Notes: generated by a model from the sequence alone, not told the origin. A stretch of DNA of 64,000 nucleotides from Calothrix sp. NIES-3974 (GCF_002368395.1 NZ_AP018254.1:3410001-3474000), one strand, 5' to 3'. Positions 20,715-29,525 are shown, counted from the first letter of the stretch. Program-made: numbers and translations.

Positions 20715-21260
20715 ACGCTCCCACGACTTAAAGCCGTGGGATTCTTGATACTATGGTTGATAGATACAAGCTATTGACCGCAGTTTGACAAAAACTTTAC
20801 ATATGCCAAGAAATTACAGGCACAAGACAACATCAGTCACTATGATTAATTACCACTTCGTCTGGATACCGAAAAGACGAAAAAAGGTGTTAGTTGGAAA
20901 TTTCGCTATCAGGCTTGAGGAATTGCTTTATGAAAAAGCATTCATAGCTAGAGTGCGAGATTCTAGCTCTTGAAATTATGGAAGACCATGTACATCTTTT
21001 TGTTAGCAGTCCTTCAACATTAGCCCCAGACCAAATTATGTTTAGGTTAAAAGGGTATACTTCTAGGGTATTAAGACAAGAATTTCTACATTTATTGAGA
21101 ATGCCTTCAATGTGGACAAGAAGTTATTTTTGTGGAACTGCGGGTGATGCTTCAAGTGAGATAATTAAAAAGTATATTGCTAATCAAAAAACTCGCTAAC
21201 AATGGGACTGCACCTAAAGGTGCTTCCCATTCATGAGGGCAGTTGCATGGACGGGTTTCC
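20715..21260 (+). mobile_element. decayed IS200/IS605-type element
   Basis: Left hairpin CCCACG...CGTGGG at 20720-20740 is typical of IS200/IS605 left ends. A broken Y1 transposase gene follows. A palindromic hairpin at 21201-21231 (AATGGGA, GCACCT, AGGTGC, TCCCATT) lies just after it. Exact ends and target site are not certain. Confidence 0.7.
20803..21199 (+). pseudogene. tnpA: IS200-type Y1 transposase, frameshifted
   Basis: Frame 1 reads MPRNYRHKTTSVTMINYHFVWIPKRRKKVL and runs off into unrelated residues. Another frame then carries on with EIMEDHVHLFVSSPST, the HUH metal-binding HVH motif, and SYFCGTAGDASSEIIKKYI, which holds the region of the nucleophilic tyrosine (SYF). About 130 residues in total match the family length. 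The shift falls near 20945-20975. The transposase cannot be active without recoding. Confidence 0.8.
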
Positions 21261-21788
21261 CGGCTTGAGCAAACTGTCCGTCCCACCCCGTGCATGACTC
21301 AACAGACTAAAAATTTTTTCGATTTTGAGTCTGTTGCTGGTGGGCTTTCTGCTCCAATAATTGTAAAGAGAAACTGTTAATGGAGTCAGAAAGCTGGAAA
21401 TATTGTTGGGTTAAAACTATTCCCTACCCTCGCGAAAAGACTTTTACAGCTAGCGCTGCGCTTTGCGAACAGCAGACCCTACTTAAAGAATTGATACAGA
21501 AGTTCAAGAAAAGCCTTCCTAGAAGGAAGTAACTCTAAACCTTGTTTTTCCGGTAGAATAGATAAGCAGAATAACCATACCACTAAAGTTTGATATTTTT
21601 CATGTCTATAATTGCAGGGCTTACGCAAGGAAAACGTAAACACCGTCGTGGCAACGTAAGATAGACGCGCAGAGGATCGACTTGCTTACGTAGCAATCTC
21701 AAACACCTGATTTCTCGTCACAAGTGCGTAAGTCCTACAATCAATGCCTAATCAATGCTGCGGATGAGCTAAGATCAACCAAATTACT
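21261..21788. other. intergenic region before iscS
   Basis: About 500 bp with short repeats, including an imperfect CAGACT/AGTCTG hairpin near 21301 and a CGCTGCGCTTTGCG repeat near 21455. No gene is seen. Confidence 0.5.
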
Positions 21789-22964
21789 ATGTCCCGTCCC
21801 ATCTACCTCGACTGTCACGCCACTACACCCGTTGATCCGCAAGTAATGGCTGCTATGTTGCCCTATTTTACCGAATATTTCGGCAACCCATCTAGTATTA
21901 ATCATCAGTATGGTTGGGAAGCAGAAGCGGCAGTTAAACAGGCACGAGAAATTATTGCTAATGCCATCAACGCCACTCCCGTCGAAATCATTTTCACTAG
22001 TGGCGCAACGGAAGCTAATAATTTAGCCATAAAGGGAGTTGCTGAAGCCTATGTGGAACAGGGACAGCATATTATCACCGTGGCAACGGAACATAATGCG
22101 GTGATTGACCCTTGTAAATATCTGGAAACCTTGGGGTTTACCGTCACCTATCTCCCTGTAGGTGAGGATGGAATCATTGATTTAAAGACCTTAGAAGCGG
22201 CTTTTCGGGACGATACAATCTTGGTGTCTGTCATGGCTGCTAATAACGAAATCGGTGTTTTACAACCTTTAGCAGCCATTGGTGCCATGTGTCGCGATCG
22301 CCGGATTCTGTTTCATACGGATGCAGCCCAAGCCATTGGCAAAATCCCCCTGGATGTGGAAGGGATGCACATCGATTTGATGTCCCTAACTGCCCATAAG
22401 GTCTATGGACCCAAGGGAATTGGTGCTTTATACGTGCGTCGTCGTCAGCCTCGTGTGGCGATCGCTCCCCAATTACATGGTGGTGGACATGAGCGGGGAA
22501 TGCGCAGTGGAACCCTATATACACCCCAAATTGTGGGCTTTGGCAAGGCTGTAGAAATGGCTTTATCTCTACAGGAGGAGGAAAACCAACGTTTAACAAG
22601 TCTACGTCAACAACTTTGGCAGCGTTTATCCTCTTTGTCTGGTATCTACCTCAATGGCCACCCGACCCAACGTCTTCCTGGTAATTTGAATATCAGCATT
22701 GAAGGGGTCGATGGAGCGGCTCTTTTGTTGGGTTTACAAAGCACTGTCGCCCTTTCTTCTGGTTCTGCCTGTTCTTCCACTTCCACCGCACCATCCCACG
22801 TGTTAACTGCGTTGGGACGTTCGGAAAGTTTAGCCTACGCTTCTTTAAGGTTTGGTATCGGTCGCTTTAATACCAGTGAGGAAATTGATTTAGTTGCGGA
22901 AACGGTGATTAGTGTTGTGGAAAGTTTACGCAGTTCGATTCTCAGCAGTCGGATTTCAAGGTAG
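21789..22964 (+). CDS. iscS: cysteine desulfurase (IscS/NifS type)
   Basis: 391 residues. A PLP enzyme that takes sulfur from cysteine for Fe-S clusters and tRNA thiolation. YLDCHATTPVDPQV opens the family pattern; SGATEANNLAIKG and TEHNAV contact PLP; SLTAHKVYGPKGIGAL holds the PLP lysine; SSGSACSSTSTAPSHVL holds the catalytic cysteine in the long loop typical of class I. No nif or suf genes are beside it, so a housekeeping role is more likely than NifS. Confidence 0.93.
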   Translation: MSRPIYLDCHATTPVDPQVMAAMLPYFTEYFGNPSSINHQYGWEAEAAVKQAREIIANAINATPVEIIFTSGATEANNLAIKGVAEAYVEQGQHIITVATEHNAVIDPCKYLETLGFTVTYLPVGEDGIIDLKTLEAAFRDDTILVSVMAANNEIGVLQPLAAIGAMCRDRRILFHTDAAQAIGKIPLDVEGMHIDLMSLTAHKVYGPKGIGALYVRRRQPRVAIAPQLHGGGHERGMRSGTLYTPQIVGFGKAVEMALSLQEEENQRLTSLRQQLWQRLSSLSGIYLNGHPTQRLPGNLNISIEGVDGAALLLGLQSTVALSSGSACSSTSTAPSHVLTALGRSESLAYASLRFGIGRFNTSEEIDLVAETVISVVESLRSSILSSRISR

Positions 22965-23999
22965 ATGATGAACAGGGATAACAGAAAAGATACTTTAATA
23001 CAGTAACACGGTCAAAAGGTTAAGTTTTCGTTGGGATGGTTAATACTTAAAAAGACAATTGTCGCCACTCAACCGTAAACAACAATACAGTTCAGTTAGA
23101 CTTAAAAGCCTGATTATTGGGTATGTTGGGTTGAAGAATGTAGAGGCAGTAGCCCTCGTGGAATGGGTCCCCACGCGGAGCATCGGGACGAGATAATCAC
23201 AAAAAAAGTGTGAACTTATGGGTAAATTTCCACAAAATCAACAGTCTATGCAAAGCCTCAACCCAACCTACAGTTATCTTTAACACCAAGCGTATTGCCG
23301 TAAACAAACAGGAAAATATATCAGCGCGCGAAATATATCAATATTGAATGTATAGCACTACTAATTTCTGTTTTCTATTCTCTGATAACAATAAAACTTA
23401 AACACCCCCCTTGGGATTTTAATTAATTTTAGCAAAAAAGATGTTGAAAAAATCAACCATTTCTGAAAGCCTATATTTTACGTTAATTTATTAAAAATAA
23501 GTCTCAAGATTATTGAGAATACGCCAAATTATTGCGAAAATGCCTAGTAAAAAAATAGCGGTACTTTTTTGGGATTTTTTTTAGTACACAAAAACTATCA
23601 AAATCGGAAAAGTCACTTTGGAAAAGCACTAGAGACGATATTTATTTAACGATAGAAATTTGATGGGTAAATAATTAATTTCCATAGACTATAAACTATG
23701 AGTGCCCGATTCATAATTTATTCTTATACAGATTTAAAAAAACGATTCAACATTGTAGGGACGTAGCAGTGCTACGTCTCTACAATCAATTTTCAATTAA
23801 TATTTGTATTTAACGCCCAAAAAATGTTTGCAACACAAATATAGCAATCCTAGATAATTTGTAAAATCTTACATGTAGGGTTGTTGACTGCTAACCGTTG
23901 ACAGTCCTAGGCGTAGTGCGGCTTCTTTACGAGAAGCCTTCCCACAGGGTACAGCCAAAACCGATATTTTTGACTACCGAAATCGGATTACCATATAAA
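22965..23999. other. 1-kb intergenic region
   Basis: AT-rich. It has a CCCACGCGGAGCAT repeat near 23170 (shared with 37081 and 37255), a type C palindrome at 23755 and a GTTGACAGTCC-type motif near 23900. An open frame from 23898 joins the next gene but is repeat DNA before 24000. No gene is seen. Confidence 0.55.
23755..23783. repeat. palindromic repeat, TAGCAGTGCTA core (type C)
   Basis: GTAGGGACG, then TAGCAGTGCTA, then CGTCTCTAC. Same arms as types A and B with a third core. Confidence 0.85.
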
Positions 24000-24806
24000 A
24001 TGAAAATACTCGATTTAATTACTTGGTTTGAAACATGGGCCAATCCGACTTGGCAAGAAAACTGGGATAATTGTGGCTGGCAAATTGAACCAGGGGTATT
24101 ATCCCAAGATGCCCATGTGTTAGTTTGTCTGACACCGACTTTAGCGGTGATGGAGGAGGCTTTAATCCTGCGGGAACAGGGTATACCCATCAATTTAATT
24201 TTTGCCCACCACCCCTTATTATTTAGTCCCCCGAAATCATTGCGTTGCGGGGATTATATCGGTGAAATGACAAAATTAGCATTTACCCAGCAAATAGGTG
24301 TATATACAGCCCATACAAACTTCGATCAGGTTGCCGATGGTACAGCCGATGTATTAGCTCAACTATTGGAATTGCAAGCGACCCAGCCAATTTTTCCCAC
24401 CCAACCCGGTATCGGTTATGGACGGGTAGGGAATTTACCCACTCCCCAAACATTACAAGATTTATTATCCACTATTCAAACTCGATTACATCCTCCCCAA
24501 CTTTTACATTCCCCAGCCGACCTAGGACAAAAGATTCAGCGAATTGCAGTGTTAGGTGGTTCAGGAGCCAGCTTTATTACAGCCACAATTAAAACAGGAG
24601 CGCAAGTGTATTTAACATCCGACTGTAAATTCCATCAATTTCAAGAAAGCCGCGATCGCAATCTGATTTTGGTGGATGCTGGTCACTATGCTACCGAACG
24701 TCCCGCTTGCGATCGCCTGGTAAAAATATTCCTGTCCCAAGGAGTTAAATCTGCTCAACTAAGTCAACGGGATGAGGATTTTCGTGTTTTTATGGTAAGG
24801 GAATAG
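24000..24806 (+). CDS. Nif3-like dinuclear metal centre protein (YbgI family)
   Basis: 268 residues from the ATG at 24000 (MKILDLITWFETWANPTWQENWDNCGW). Metal-ligand motifs are FAHHPLLF, HTNFDQVADG and VDAGHYATERPA. The family is often annotated as GTP cyclohydrolase I type 2; physiological function is unsettled. The middle insertion domain is short, as in many bacteria. Upstream in-frame residues are repeat DNA. It marks the right end of the core segment before the integron. Confidence 0.88.
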   Translation: MKILDLITWFETWANPTWQENWDNCGWQIEPGVLSQDAHVLVCLTPTLAVMEEALILREQGIPINLIFAHHPLLFSPPKSLRCGDYIGEMTKLAFTQQIGVYTAHTNFDQVADGTADVLAQLLELQATQPIFPTQPGIGYGRVGNLPTPQTLQDLLSTIQTRLHPPQLLHSPADLGQKIQRIAVLGGSGASFITATIKTGAQVYLTSDCKFHQFQESRDRNLILVDAGHYATERPACDRLVKIFLSQGVKSAQLSQRDEDFRVFMVRE

Positions 24807-25005
24807 GAAGTAGCCGTATCTCCAACTTATATCAAGTCCGGATGATTAATTATAAATAGAACCATTGCATTACATCTACATATCATGCCAAAACGGATTG
24901 CGACACGGCTTTAGCCGTTAGCTTTGCTATCGCCTGGTAAAAATGATGATTGCGATCGCTTTGTATCGGTCAAGGCAAACAAAAAACTGGTGTCAAGTAT
25001 CGCTA

Positions 25006-25285
25006 TCATACAGAATTGCTTGGATTGGAACTCCAACCATAGACAGGATCAATTTCATTGCCAAGAATCTCTTCATCCCGATCTGAAACATCCTGTTGGC
25101 CAGAATTACCTAAACCTGCAACTGCAACTAAAAAACTGGCAGATTGATTGTTAGTTAGTTTCCCTGTTTTGGGCTGATTTATAGCGAAGATAATCAAGAA
25201 AACTGTCAAGTTCTAACAAAGCCCCTTCAGGGAGAGTGCTGACTGCTTCAATGAGTTTTTGCCTTTCTACAGTACTTTTGTCCAT
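25006..25285 (-). pseudogene. frameshifted antitoxin-like gene (DUF2281 type)
   Basis: ATG at 25285 reads MDKSTVERQKLIEAVSTLPE to DYLRYKSAQNRETN, then stops. Another frame carries the expected tail ASFLVAVAGLGNSGQQDVSD and RDEEILGNEIDPVYGW. Proteins with both parts are common as small cyanobacterial antitoxins. A frameshift near 25150-25170 separates them. No toxin gene follows. Confidence 0.65.
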
Positions 25286-25363
25286 TGCCAAATCTTATGG
25301 TAAAAACTTCTCCTATTTTTACTCTTATGATAAGGGAATAAAAAGTAGGCCTTTCTTCATCCT

Positions 25364-25458
25364 AGCGGCATCACGTCCCCAATCTGCGGTGGCAATTAGC
25401 CTTGAACTCATCACCAATTGCTTTCAACTGTCCACTGCATTTGAATTGTTAGCTGGTG
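25364..25458 (-). other. degraded attC site
   Basis: Left side AGCGGCATCACGTCCCC closely matches the left side of the site at 30567 (AGCGGCATAACGTTCCCC), with AAC mutated to CAC. Right side ends GTTAGCTGGTG. Inner boxes CAATCTGCGGTGG and CCACTGCATTTG pair with a wobble and a bulge. It follows the Doc-like tail on the minus strand. Confidence 0.5.
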
Positions 25459-25531
25459 TTGTGTGCTGCCGTAGCCACTCCACAAATGCTTCACGTCCAG
25501 CCTCTCTATCACTCAAACTCGACCGAGCCAT
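25424..25531 (-). pseudogene. Doc-type gene tail
   Basis: A 35-residue frame containing AGREAFVEWLRQHTTPANN, nearly the same as the C-terminus of the Doc protein encoded at 26595 (LGREAFVEWLQRNATAS). The frame runs through the attC right end instead of stopping in it. The rest of doc is absent, so this is a cassette remnant. Confidence 0.55.
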
Positions 25532-25690
25532 GAGTATATCGGTGCATTTACCGCTACTGTCAACCGCTACTGTCAAATTTATGTTTGACCTTGTAGGAAC
25601 CCTTATCTTCCCAACTATTTGCACCAGGATACTAGTTGCTCATCTGTTTTCTCCAGCAGTAAAATATTTGAACGTAGCATAAGCACGAGA

Positions 25691-25783
25691 GCCAGCTAAC
25701 GTTCCTGGTCAGCGGTTGCCGATAACTTTTGCAACTCCACCAGTCGTGTCAGGCAATCCGCTGCACCAGGGTTGTTATGTGGC
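25691..25783 (-). other. attC recombination site
   Basis: Outer boxes GCCAGCTAAC and GTTATGTGGC face each other with AAC/GTT cores. Inner boxes CCTGGTCAGCGG and CCGCTGCACCAGG are complementary except for one extra base on the right. That asymmetry is the attC hallmark and orients the site for a minus-strand gene. It begins 4 bp after the stop of the gene at 25788. Confidence 0.85.
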
Positions 25784-25787
25784 GTGG

Positions 25788-26015
25788 TTAATTGCTTGCA
25801 AAGTGTCGCACCTCTTCGACTAACTTATGCACTTCGACTCCTGAAAAGTGCCTTTGTCCACAACCATTCCACAAGTTCTCAAATTGCTCTCTAAAATACT
25901 TATACCAGTGAGGATCTCGATCTGGTCGCAACTCAAAAGTAGGGGCAAACGAATCAGAGTGGTGTGGGTACATTTCAACAATTATTCGTCCATACAGCTC
26001 ATCAGGGTCGATCAC
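25788..26015 (-). CDS. hypothetical cassette protein
   Basis: 75 residues beginning MIDPDELYGRIIVEMYPHHSD, with PTFELRPDRDPHWYKYFREQFE and a helical tail. Soluble, rich in aromatic and acidic residues. Its stop lies 4 bp from an attC site, as expected for an integron cassette. No family is recognised. Confidence 0.65.
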   Translation of the reverse strand: MIDPDELYGRIIVEMYPHHSDSFAPTFELRPDRDPHWYKYFREQFENLWNGCGQRHFSGVEVHKLVEEVRHFASN

Positions 26016-26050
26016 TACTATGCCAAATGCTGGTTTGTATGGAAGTAATC

Positions 26051-26081
26051 CTAAATAGCCTGCGGCTTACAGGCTATTTAG
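26051..26081 (-). terminator. perfect 12-bp hairpin after hicA
   Basis: CTAAATAGCCTG and CAGGCTATTTAG form a perfect 12-bp stem with a 7-nt loop. The hicA stop codon lies within it. There is no long T-run. It probably ends the hicBA transcript, and no attC is seen here. Confidence 0.6.
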
Positions 26082-26298
26082 CAGCAACAAATTCCTCTAC
26101 GGTTAATCCAGCAGTGCGAATCAAACTTCTTAAAGTTCCTTTTGCTACTTCACGGTGATCAGGAATTGAAAGTGTGACAAGCTCCTCGTCCTTCGTCATA
26201 ATGATGTGGCTACCCGTCTGCCGTACAGCCTCCCAACCTAACGACTCAAAGACGCGCACGACTTCGCGCCCACTCATGACAGGTAAAGCAGAACCCAT
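26074..26298 (-). CDS. hicA: HicA-type mRNA interferase toxin
   Basis: 74 residues: MSGREVVRVFESLGWEAVRQTGSHIIM with the catalytic histidine in the GSH motif, then VAKGTLRSLIRTAGLTVEEF. The fold is a small dsRBD-like RNase that cleaves mRNA during translation. Its start overlaps the hicB stop. It lies second in the pair, the less common order. Confidence 0.88.
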   Translation of the reverse strand: MGSALPVMSGREVVRVFESLGWEAVRQTGSHIIMTKDEELVTLSIPDHREVAKGTLRSLIRTAGLTVEEFVAAK

Positions 26299-26504
26299 TA
26301 GGCAACGACCTCAACCTGATAGGTTTCTACTGTCAGCGGCATTCCACGCTCTGCCCGAACCTGTAGACACGCTGCGATCGCATCTTTGATATTTTCAAGG
26401 GCTTCCTGTTTCGTCTGACCTTGACTCACACATCCCGGAATGCTAGGACACTCTACAACCCAAATTCCATCCTCATCGCGATCGAGCGTTACACTAAATC
26501 TCAT
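26298..26504 (-). CDS. hicB: HicB-type antitoxin
   Basis: 68 residues from the ATG at 26504 (MRFSVTLDRDEDGIWVVECP). SIPGCVSQGQTKQEALENIKDAI is the HicB partial RNase-H-like fold. It has no separate DNA-binding tail beyond VETYQVEVVA. It is upstream of hicA and probably coupled to it. Confidence 0.85.
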   Translation of the reverse strand: MRFSVTLDRDEDGIWVVECPSIPGCVSQGQTKQEALENIKDAIAACLQVRAERGMPLTVETYQVEVVA

Positions 26505-26532
26505 CACTTGCTTCCTCAACAAAAAGTATCAT

Positions 26533-26603
26533 TCCTTAACTATTTTACCTTGAAACGAAGCAGAAAAGGTTCGGTTCGCCGCTCCAATGACTTGTTAGCT
26601 GGC
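26533..26603 (-). other. probable attC site, left half weak
   Basis: Right half CCGCTCCAATGACTTGTTAG followed by CTGGC matches the right half of the 27261 site (CCGCTCCAATGGC). The doc stop TAA lies inside its R'' box. The left half has only CCTTAAC and a poorly paired inner box. Confidence 0.5.
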
Positions 26604-26978
26604 GGTTGCGTTCCGTTGTAACCATTCTACAAATGCCTCGCGCCCTAGTTCACCCGATGCGATCGCCAGCACCACACGCTCTTGCTCATCCACAGAGGCA
26701 TTAATTTCCATTCCATTCAGGACAAGAAAAGTCTCTGCCGCAGCATGACCTGTACGTTTGTTTCCATCTACAAATGGATGGTTCATGATGATAGAAAACC
26801 CTAATGCTGCTGCTTTCTCAAGCAAGCTTGGGTACAGATCTTCTCCACCAAACGTCATTCGGGGCTGAGCGATTGCTGACTCCAACAACCCTACATCTCG
26901 GATACCGAATGCTCCACCGGATTGCTCAATGACCCTACGATGTAGTTCTAATACCTCGATTAACGTCAGAAAACGCAT
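26595..26978 (-). CDS. doc: Doc/Fic-type toxin
   Basis: 127 residues of the Fic fold: FLTLIEVLELHRRVIEQSGG, IRDVGLLESAIAQP and NHPFVDGNKRTGHAAAETFL, the Doc version of the HPFxxGNKR motif. Doc phosphorylates elongation factor Tu in the known case. The upstream antitoxin overlaps its ATG by one base. The stop codon is inside an attC box. Confidence 0.9.
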   Translation of the reverse strand: MRFLTLIEVLELHRRVIEQSGGAFGIRDVGLLESAIAQPRMTFGGEDLYPSLLEKAAALGFSIIMNHPFVDGNKRTGHAAAETFLVLNGMEINASVDEQERVVLAIASGELGREAFVEWLQRNATAS

Positions 26979-27175
26979 TATGCTAAACGCCGATACAACT
27001 CAGCATTTTTTGTCAGCACATAGTTGGCTGCATCAACAAAATCGTTCTTTTGAGAATTGAGCCAATCCTCCAAGCTGACCTTTAATAAAACTTCAAGTGT
27101 AATGCCATGCAGTGCTGCCAAATCTCGTAGCTTTTGAAATTGGCTATCTGAAAGATCAATGGTAATAGAAGCCAC
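26978..27175 (-). CDS. antitoxin partner of Doc
   Basis: 65 residues: ITIDLSDSQFQKLRDLAALHG and LLKVSLEDWLNSQKNDF form a beta strand plus helices like a ribbon-helix-helix repressor, and a C-terminal VLTKNAELYRRLA helix could block the toxin. Its stop overlaps the doc start codon. Confidence 0.75.
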   Translation of the reverse strand: MASITIDLSDSQFQKLRDLAALHGITLEVLLKVSLEDWLNSQKNDFVDAANYVLTKNAELYRRLA

Positions 27176-27260
27176 AGCGATCGCTCTCCTAGCGTTTCTG
27201 AGTCAAGTTTAACATTCGCATCTGACCGATATTCTATGCACAGACCCAACCCAGGACAAA

Positions 27261-27355
27261 GCCAGCTAACGGGAAAATTAAGCGGCTTACAGAAACGACT
27301 CAACTTGACCCAATATTACCACAAAGTCCGCTCCAATGGCTTTTTATGTTGTGTC
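27261..27355 (-). other. attC recombination site
   Basis: Left GCCAGCTAAC and right GTTGTGTC carry the AAC/GTT cores. Inner boxes ATTAAGCGG (left) and CCGCTCCAAT (right) pair with one extra base on the right, so the site serves a minus-strand gene. That gene is GNAT at 27725, from which it is now separated by a MITE. Confidence 0.65.
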
Positions 27356-27417
27356 AATTTTCTTCATGATCGCCTCTAATCTCCACAAACCCCAGCGCCC
27401 CATCACAGATAACCTTA

Positions 27418-27738
27418 GAGGGTGTTTATAAAATAAATATTAAGCGGATGAACACCTGCGATTACGAGCTAATCTACGCAACATCAGATGCGTCATCGCA
27501 GCGTATATCATGGTTTCACCACTTCTGGCATATCTACTTCACGCTTTTTTCCACGTTTACGCTTACGTTCTGCTGGAATCATTGATTTTATTAAATCCCA
27601 TTCTGCATCAGAAACATCTGTCGGATAAGGTTTTCGACTCATTGCACCCCAGTAAAAACGCTACTTGCGCCCTTAAGTAGAGTAAATATTCTGGGAAATG
27701 ATTGCGGTGTTCTTTATTTTTTCTTTATAAACACCCTC
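27418..27738 (-). mobile_element. 321-bp IS5-type MITE
   Basis: Perfect inverted ends GAGGGTGTTTATAAA, flanked by TA on both sides. Inside on the minus strand are the first 42 codons of an IS5-family transposase (MSRKPYPTDVSDAEWDLIKS, from 27642) joined to its last residues (AAMTHLMLRRLARNRR). It is a deletion derivative needing a full-length relative to move. It sits between GNAT and its attC. Confidence 0.85.
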
Positions 27739-28255
27739 TAAGATTTCCTGTCTCCATCCAACCATAAGCCACCTCAATTAACGGTTTACCGCCAATTTCG
27801 ATTTCTTTTTCATGAACTGGTTTACCTCCAAGTGCTGCATAAAATTGGCAGGCTGGATTATCAACTAAAACCCATACCAGCATAGAGTTGATGCCCGATA
27901 GATGAAGCTTTTTCGCAACCGCTTGCACTAAACAGCGCCCAATTCCCTTGCCTTGCTGGTTTTGTAGGATGTAGATTGCCGTCAACTCACCTTGATAAAC
28001 CGGATCGCCTGTTCGCTCTTCACCTCCACTCGCAAAACCGATAATCTCACCTGATTCGTCCTCAGCAACGTAGGTAAAGTAGCCATTCTCCCGATTGTGG
28101 TTCAAAATTTCATGCCAACGGTTCCCTCGACGCTCGTAAGATAGATTCGCCAAATGCTCATCGGGCACGATACCTCGATAGGTTGTTCGCCAAGTATCTA
28201 CATGCACCTTAGCAATGGCAGGTATATCGTTGTGGGTCGCCTCTCTTACGATCAT
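27725..28255 (-). CDS. GNAT-family N-acetyltransferase
   Basis: 176 residues: IVREATHNDIPAIAKVHVDTW, then YVAEDESGEIIGFASGG and LTAIYILQNQQGKGIGRCLV, which is the acetyl-CoA Q/RxxGxG motif, and ACQFYAALGGKPVHEKEI. The substrate is unknown. Its last codons (NLRGCL) lie in the end of the MITE, so the natural C-terminus was probably replaced. It is a cassette gene. Confidence 0.85.
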   Translation of the reverse strand: MIVREATHNDIPAIAKVHVDTWRTTYRGIVPDEHLANLSYERRGNRWHEILNHNRENGYFTYVAEDESGEIIGFASGGEERTGDPVYQGELTAIYILQNQQGKGIGRCLVQAVAKKLHLSGINSMLVWVLVDNPACQFYAALGGKPVHEKEIEIGGKPLIEVAYGWMETGNLRGCL

Positions 28256-28280
28256 TGGTCATCCTCCTCAATACGCTGAT

Positions 28281-28418
28281 TTAGAAACGTGGACTGACAG
28301 CCCGAACAAACTGTTTCATCTCGCGATCGCTCCATGCACCTAATTCAAACTCAATCCCACTGATAAACTCAACCAGCTTCCCCACCGATAACTCAAGCAG
28401 CCCAACGGTATAGCTCAA
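28281..28418 (-). CDS. possible small cassette protein
   Basis: A 45-residue frame from a TTG inside the attC site: LLELSVGKLVEFISGIEFEL and GAWSDREMKQFVRAVSPRF. It looks protein-like (helical, charged) and is followed at once by the GNAT gene. It may be a truncated gene, since no good start codon exists outside the attC. Confidence 0.35.
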   Translation of the reverse strand: MSYTVGLLELSVGKLVEFISGIEFELGAWSDREMKQFVRAVSPRF

Positions 28419-28490
28419 CGGAGGCAAGTAACCTTTGCGTCATCACCAAGATCTTACGCCCGTCCGTTGCAGCGCAGTGTTGGGCTGCTG
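28398..28490 (-). other. attC recombination site
   Basis: CAGCCCAAC and GTTGGGCTG are perfectly complementary outer boxes. Inner GCTCAACGGA and TCCGTTGCAGC pair with one extra base on the right. It begins 8 bp after the stop of the PemK-type gene, in minus orientation. Confidence 0.88.
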
Positions 28491-28497
28491 GTGCATA

Positions 28498-28827
28498 TCA
28501 CAATCCCAGCCAACCTTGCAAAGACTGCTCTAGCCGTTCTGCATCAACATCAGCTAACTTACCAATCACCTTTATCACCAGACTCTCATGCACTGTATAG
28601 ACACCTCGCTTGACTGCCGTAGCTACGTTCAGCCCTGCTGCTGACCATTCAGAAAGTGCAAACTCACCTTCAAGCAACGATCCGGTTTTGCTTGTCAAAG
28701 GCGTAATCAGAATATCTTGAGAAGAATGTGGTGCGCTTATCACAACCGCAGGTCTCACTTTGGAACTCGACAAGTCCGAGAATGGATAGCGAACTAAGAT
28801 GATATCATGTTTGGAGTAGCTGGGCAT
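28498..28827 (-). CDS. PemK/MazF-type toxin
   Basis: 109 residues from the ATG at 28827 (MPSYSKHDIILVRYPFSDLSSSKVRPAVVIS), the PemK/MazF start with the RPAVVIS strand; DILITPLTSKTGSLLEGEF and a C-terminal IIKVIGKLADVD-like segment follow. It is a predicted sequence-specific mRNA interferase. The upstream antitoxin overlaps it by 23 bp. Confidence 0.85.
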   Translation of the reverse strand: MPSYSKHDIILVRYPFSDLSSSKVRPAVVISAPHSSQDILITPLTSKTGSLLEGEFALSEWSAAGLNVATAVKRGVYTVHESLVIKVIGKLADVDAERLEQSLQGWLGL

Positions 28828-29008
28828 ACACGTCATCCTCAGTATTATCCCACACGACATCTAATGATTTTTGACTCGCTTCTAACCAAAAACCAGCTTC
28901 ATCATCGAGAAGCAGTGTGACTAACACTTTTGTTCCTTCAGGCAGCTCTGTTGACTCCAGCAGTTCAATCTTTCCTTGACGAATCGTAGCCCAAATCGTT
29001 TTCAGCAT
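28805..29008 (-). CDS. antitoxin partner of PemK/MazF
   Basis: 67 residues: MLKTIWATIRQGKIELLEST, then LPEGTKVLVTLLLDDE, an AbrB-like swapped-hairpin pattern, and an acidic tail that could bind the toxin. Overlaps the toxin start. Confidence 0.75.
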   Translation of the reverse strand: MLKTIWATIRQGKIELLESTELPEGTKVLVTLLLDDEAGFWLEASQKSLDVVWDNTEDDVYAQLLQT

Positions 29009-29107
29009 ATTCCATCATAAATGATTACATCTTAATTTTATATTTCAATTCTTGATTTTGATGATCATCATAAATATAGTTACATTCTTTAATATAGTTA
29101 CATTCTT

Positions 29108-29458
29108 TTAACTTGGTGCTGCCTTTTTAGGCATTCGCTTTGAAGCCTCAGACTCATAGCATTTGAGGATTAAGTCACTGAGAATATCCAAGTCATTGAT
29201 TGATGAAATGATTACCCTTGCCGTTGCATCGCCAAATGAAGCTGACATCTCCTGAACTTCAAAACCTAATGATAATTTCTTCACTTCATCAATAGGTAAC
29301 CGAGTTACAAAACTCTTCTTCTTTGGAGATAAATATAATCTTAGAAACCACCATGTTACCTTTCCAACATTTAAACCGAAATATGAGACGACATCTTTAT
29401 ATTTGACTTCTAAAGTACAGGTTGTTGAACGTGCTACAATAGCCTTTACCTTCTCATG
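29108..29458 (-). pseudogene. 5'-truncated gene fragment
   Basis: An open frame of about 116 codons without a start codon, preceded by in-frame TAA. It reads CTLEVKYKDVVSYFGLNVGK, FVTRLPIDEVKKLSLGFEVQ, ISSINDLDILSDLILKCYES. This C-terminal half resembles DUF5655-like or nuclease-associated domains. It seems to be a captured fragment. Confidence 0.5.
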
Positions 29459-29525
29459 TTAGACCGCGCCGTTTGCTTGAAGAATTGGTAAACTGATAAA
29501 AACAGCACTTGAGGAACAAGAACTT

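Noticed and set aside
25236-25682. 148-residue plus-strand open frame
   Set aside because: Overlaps the antitoxin pseudogene, an attC and a Doc tail on the other strand; no protein pattern.
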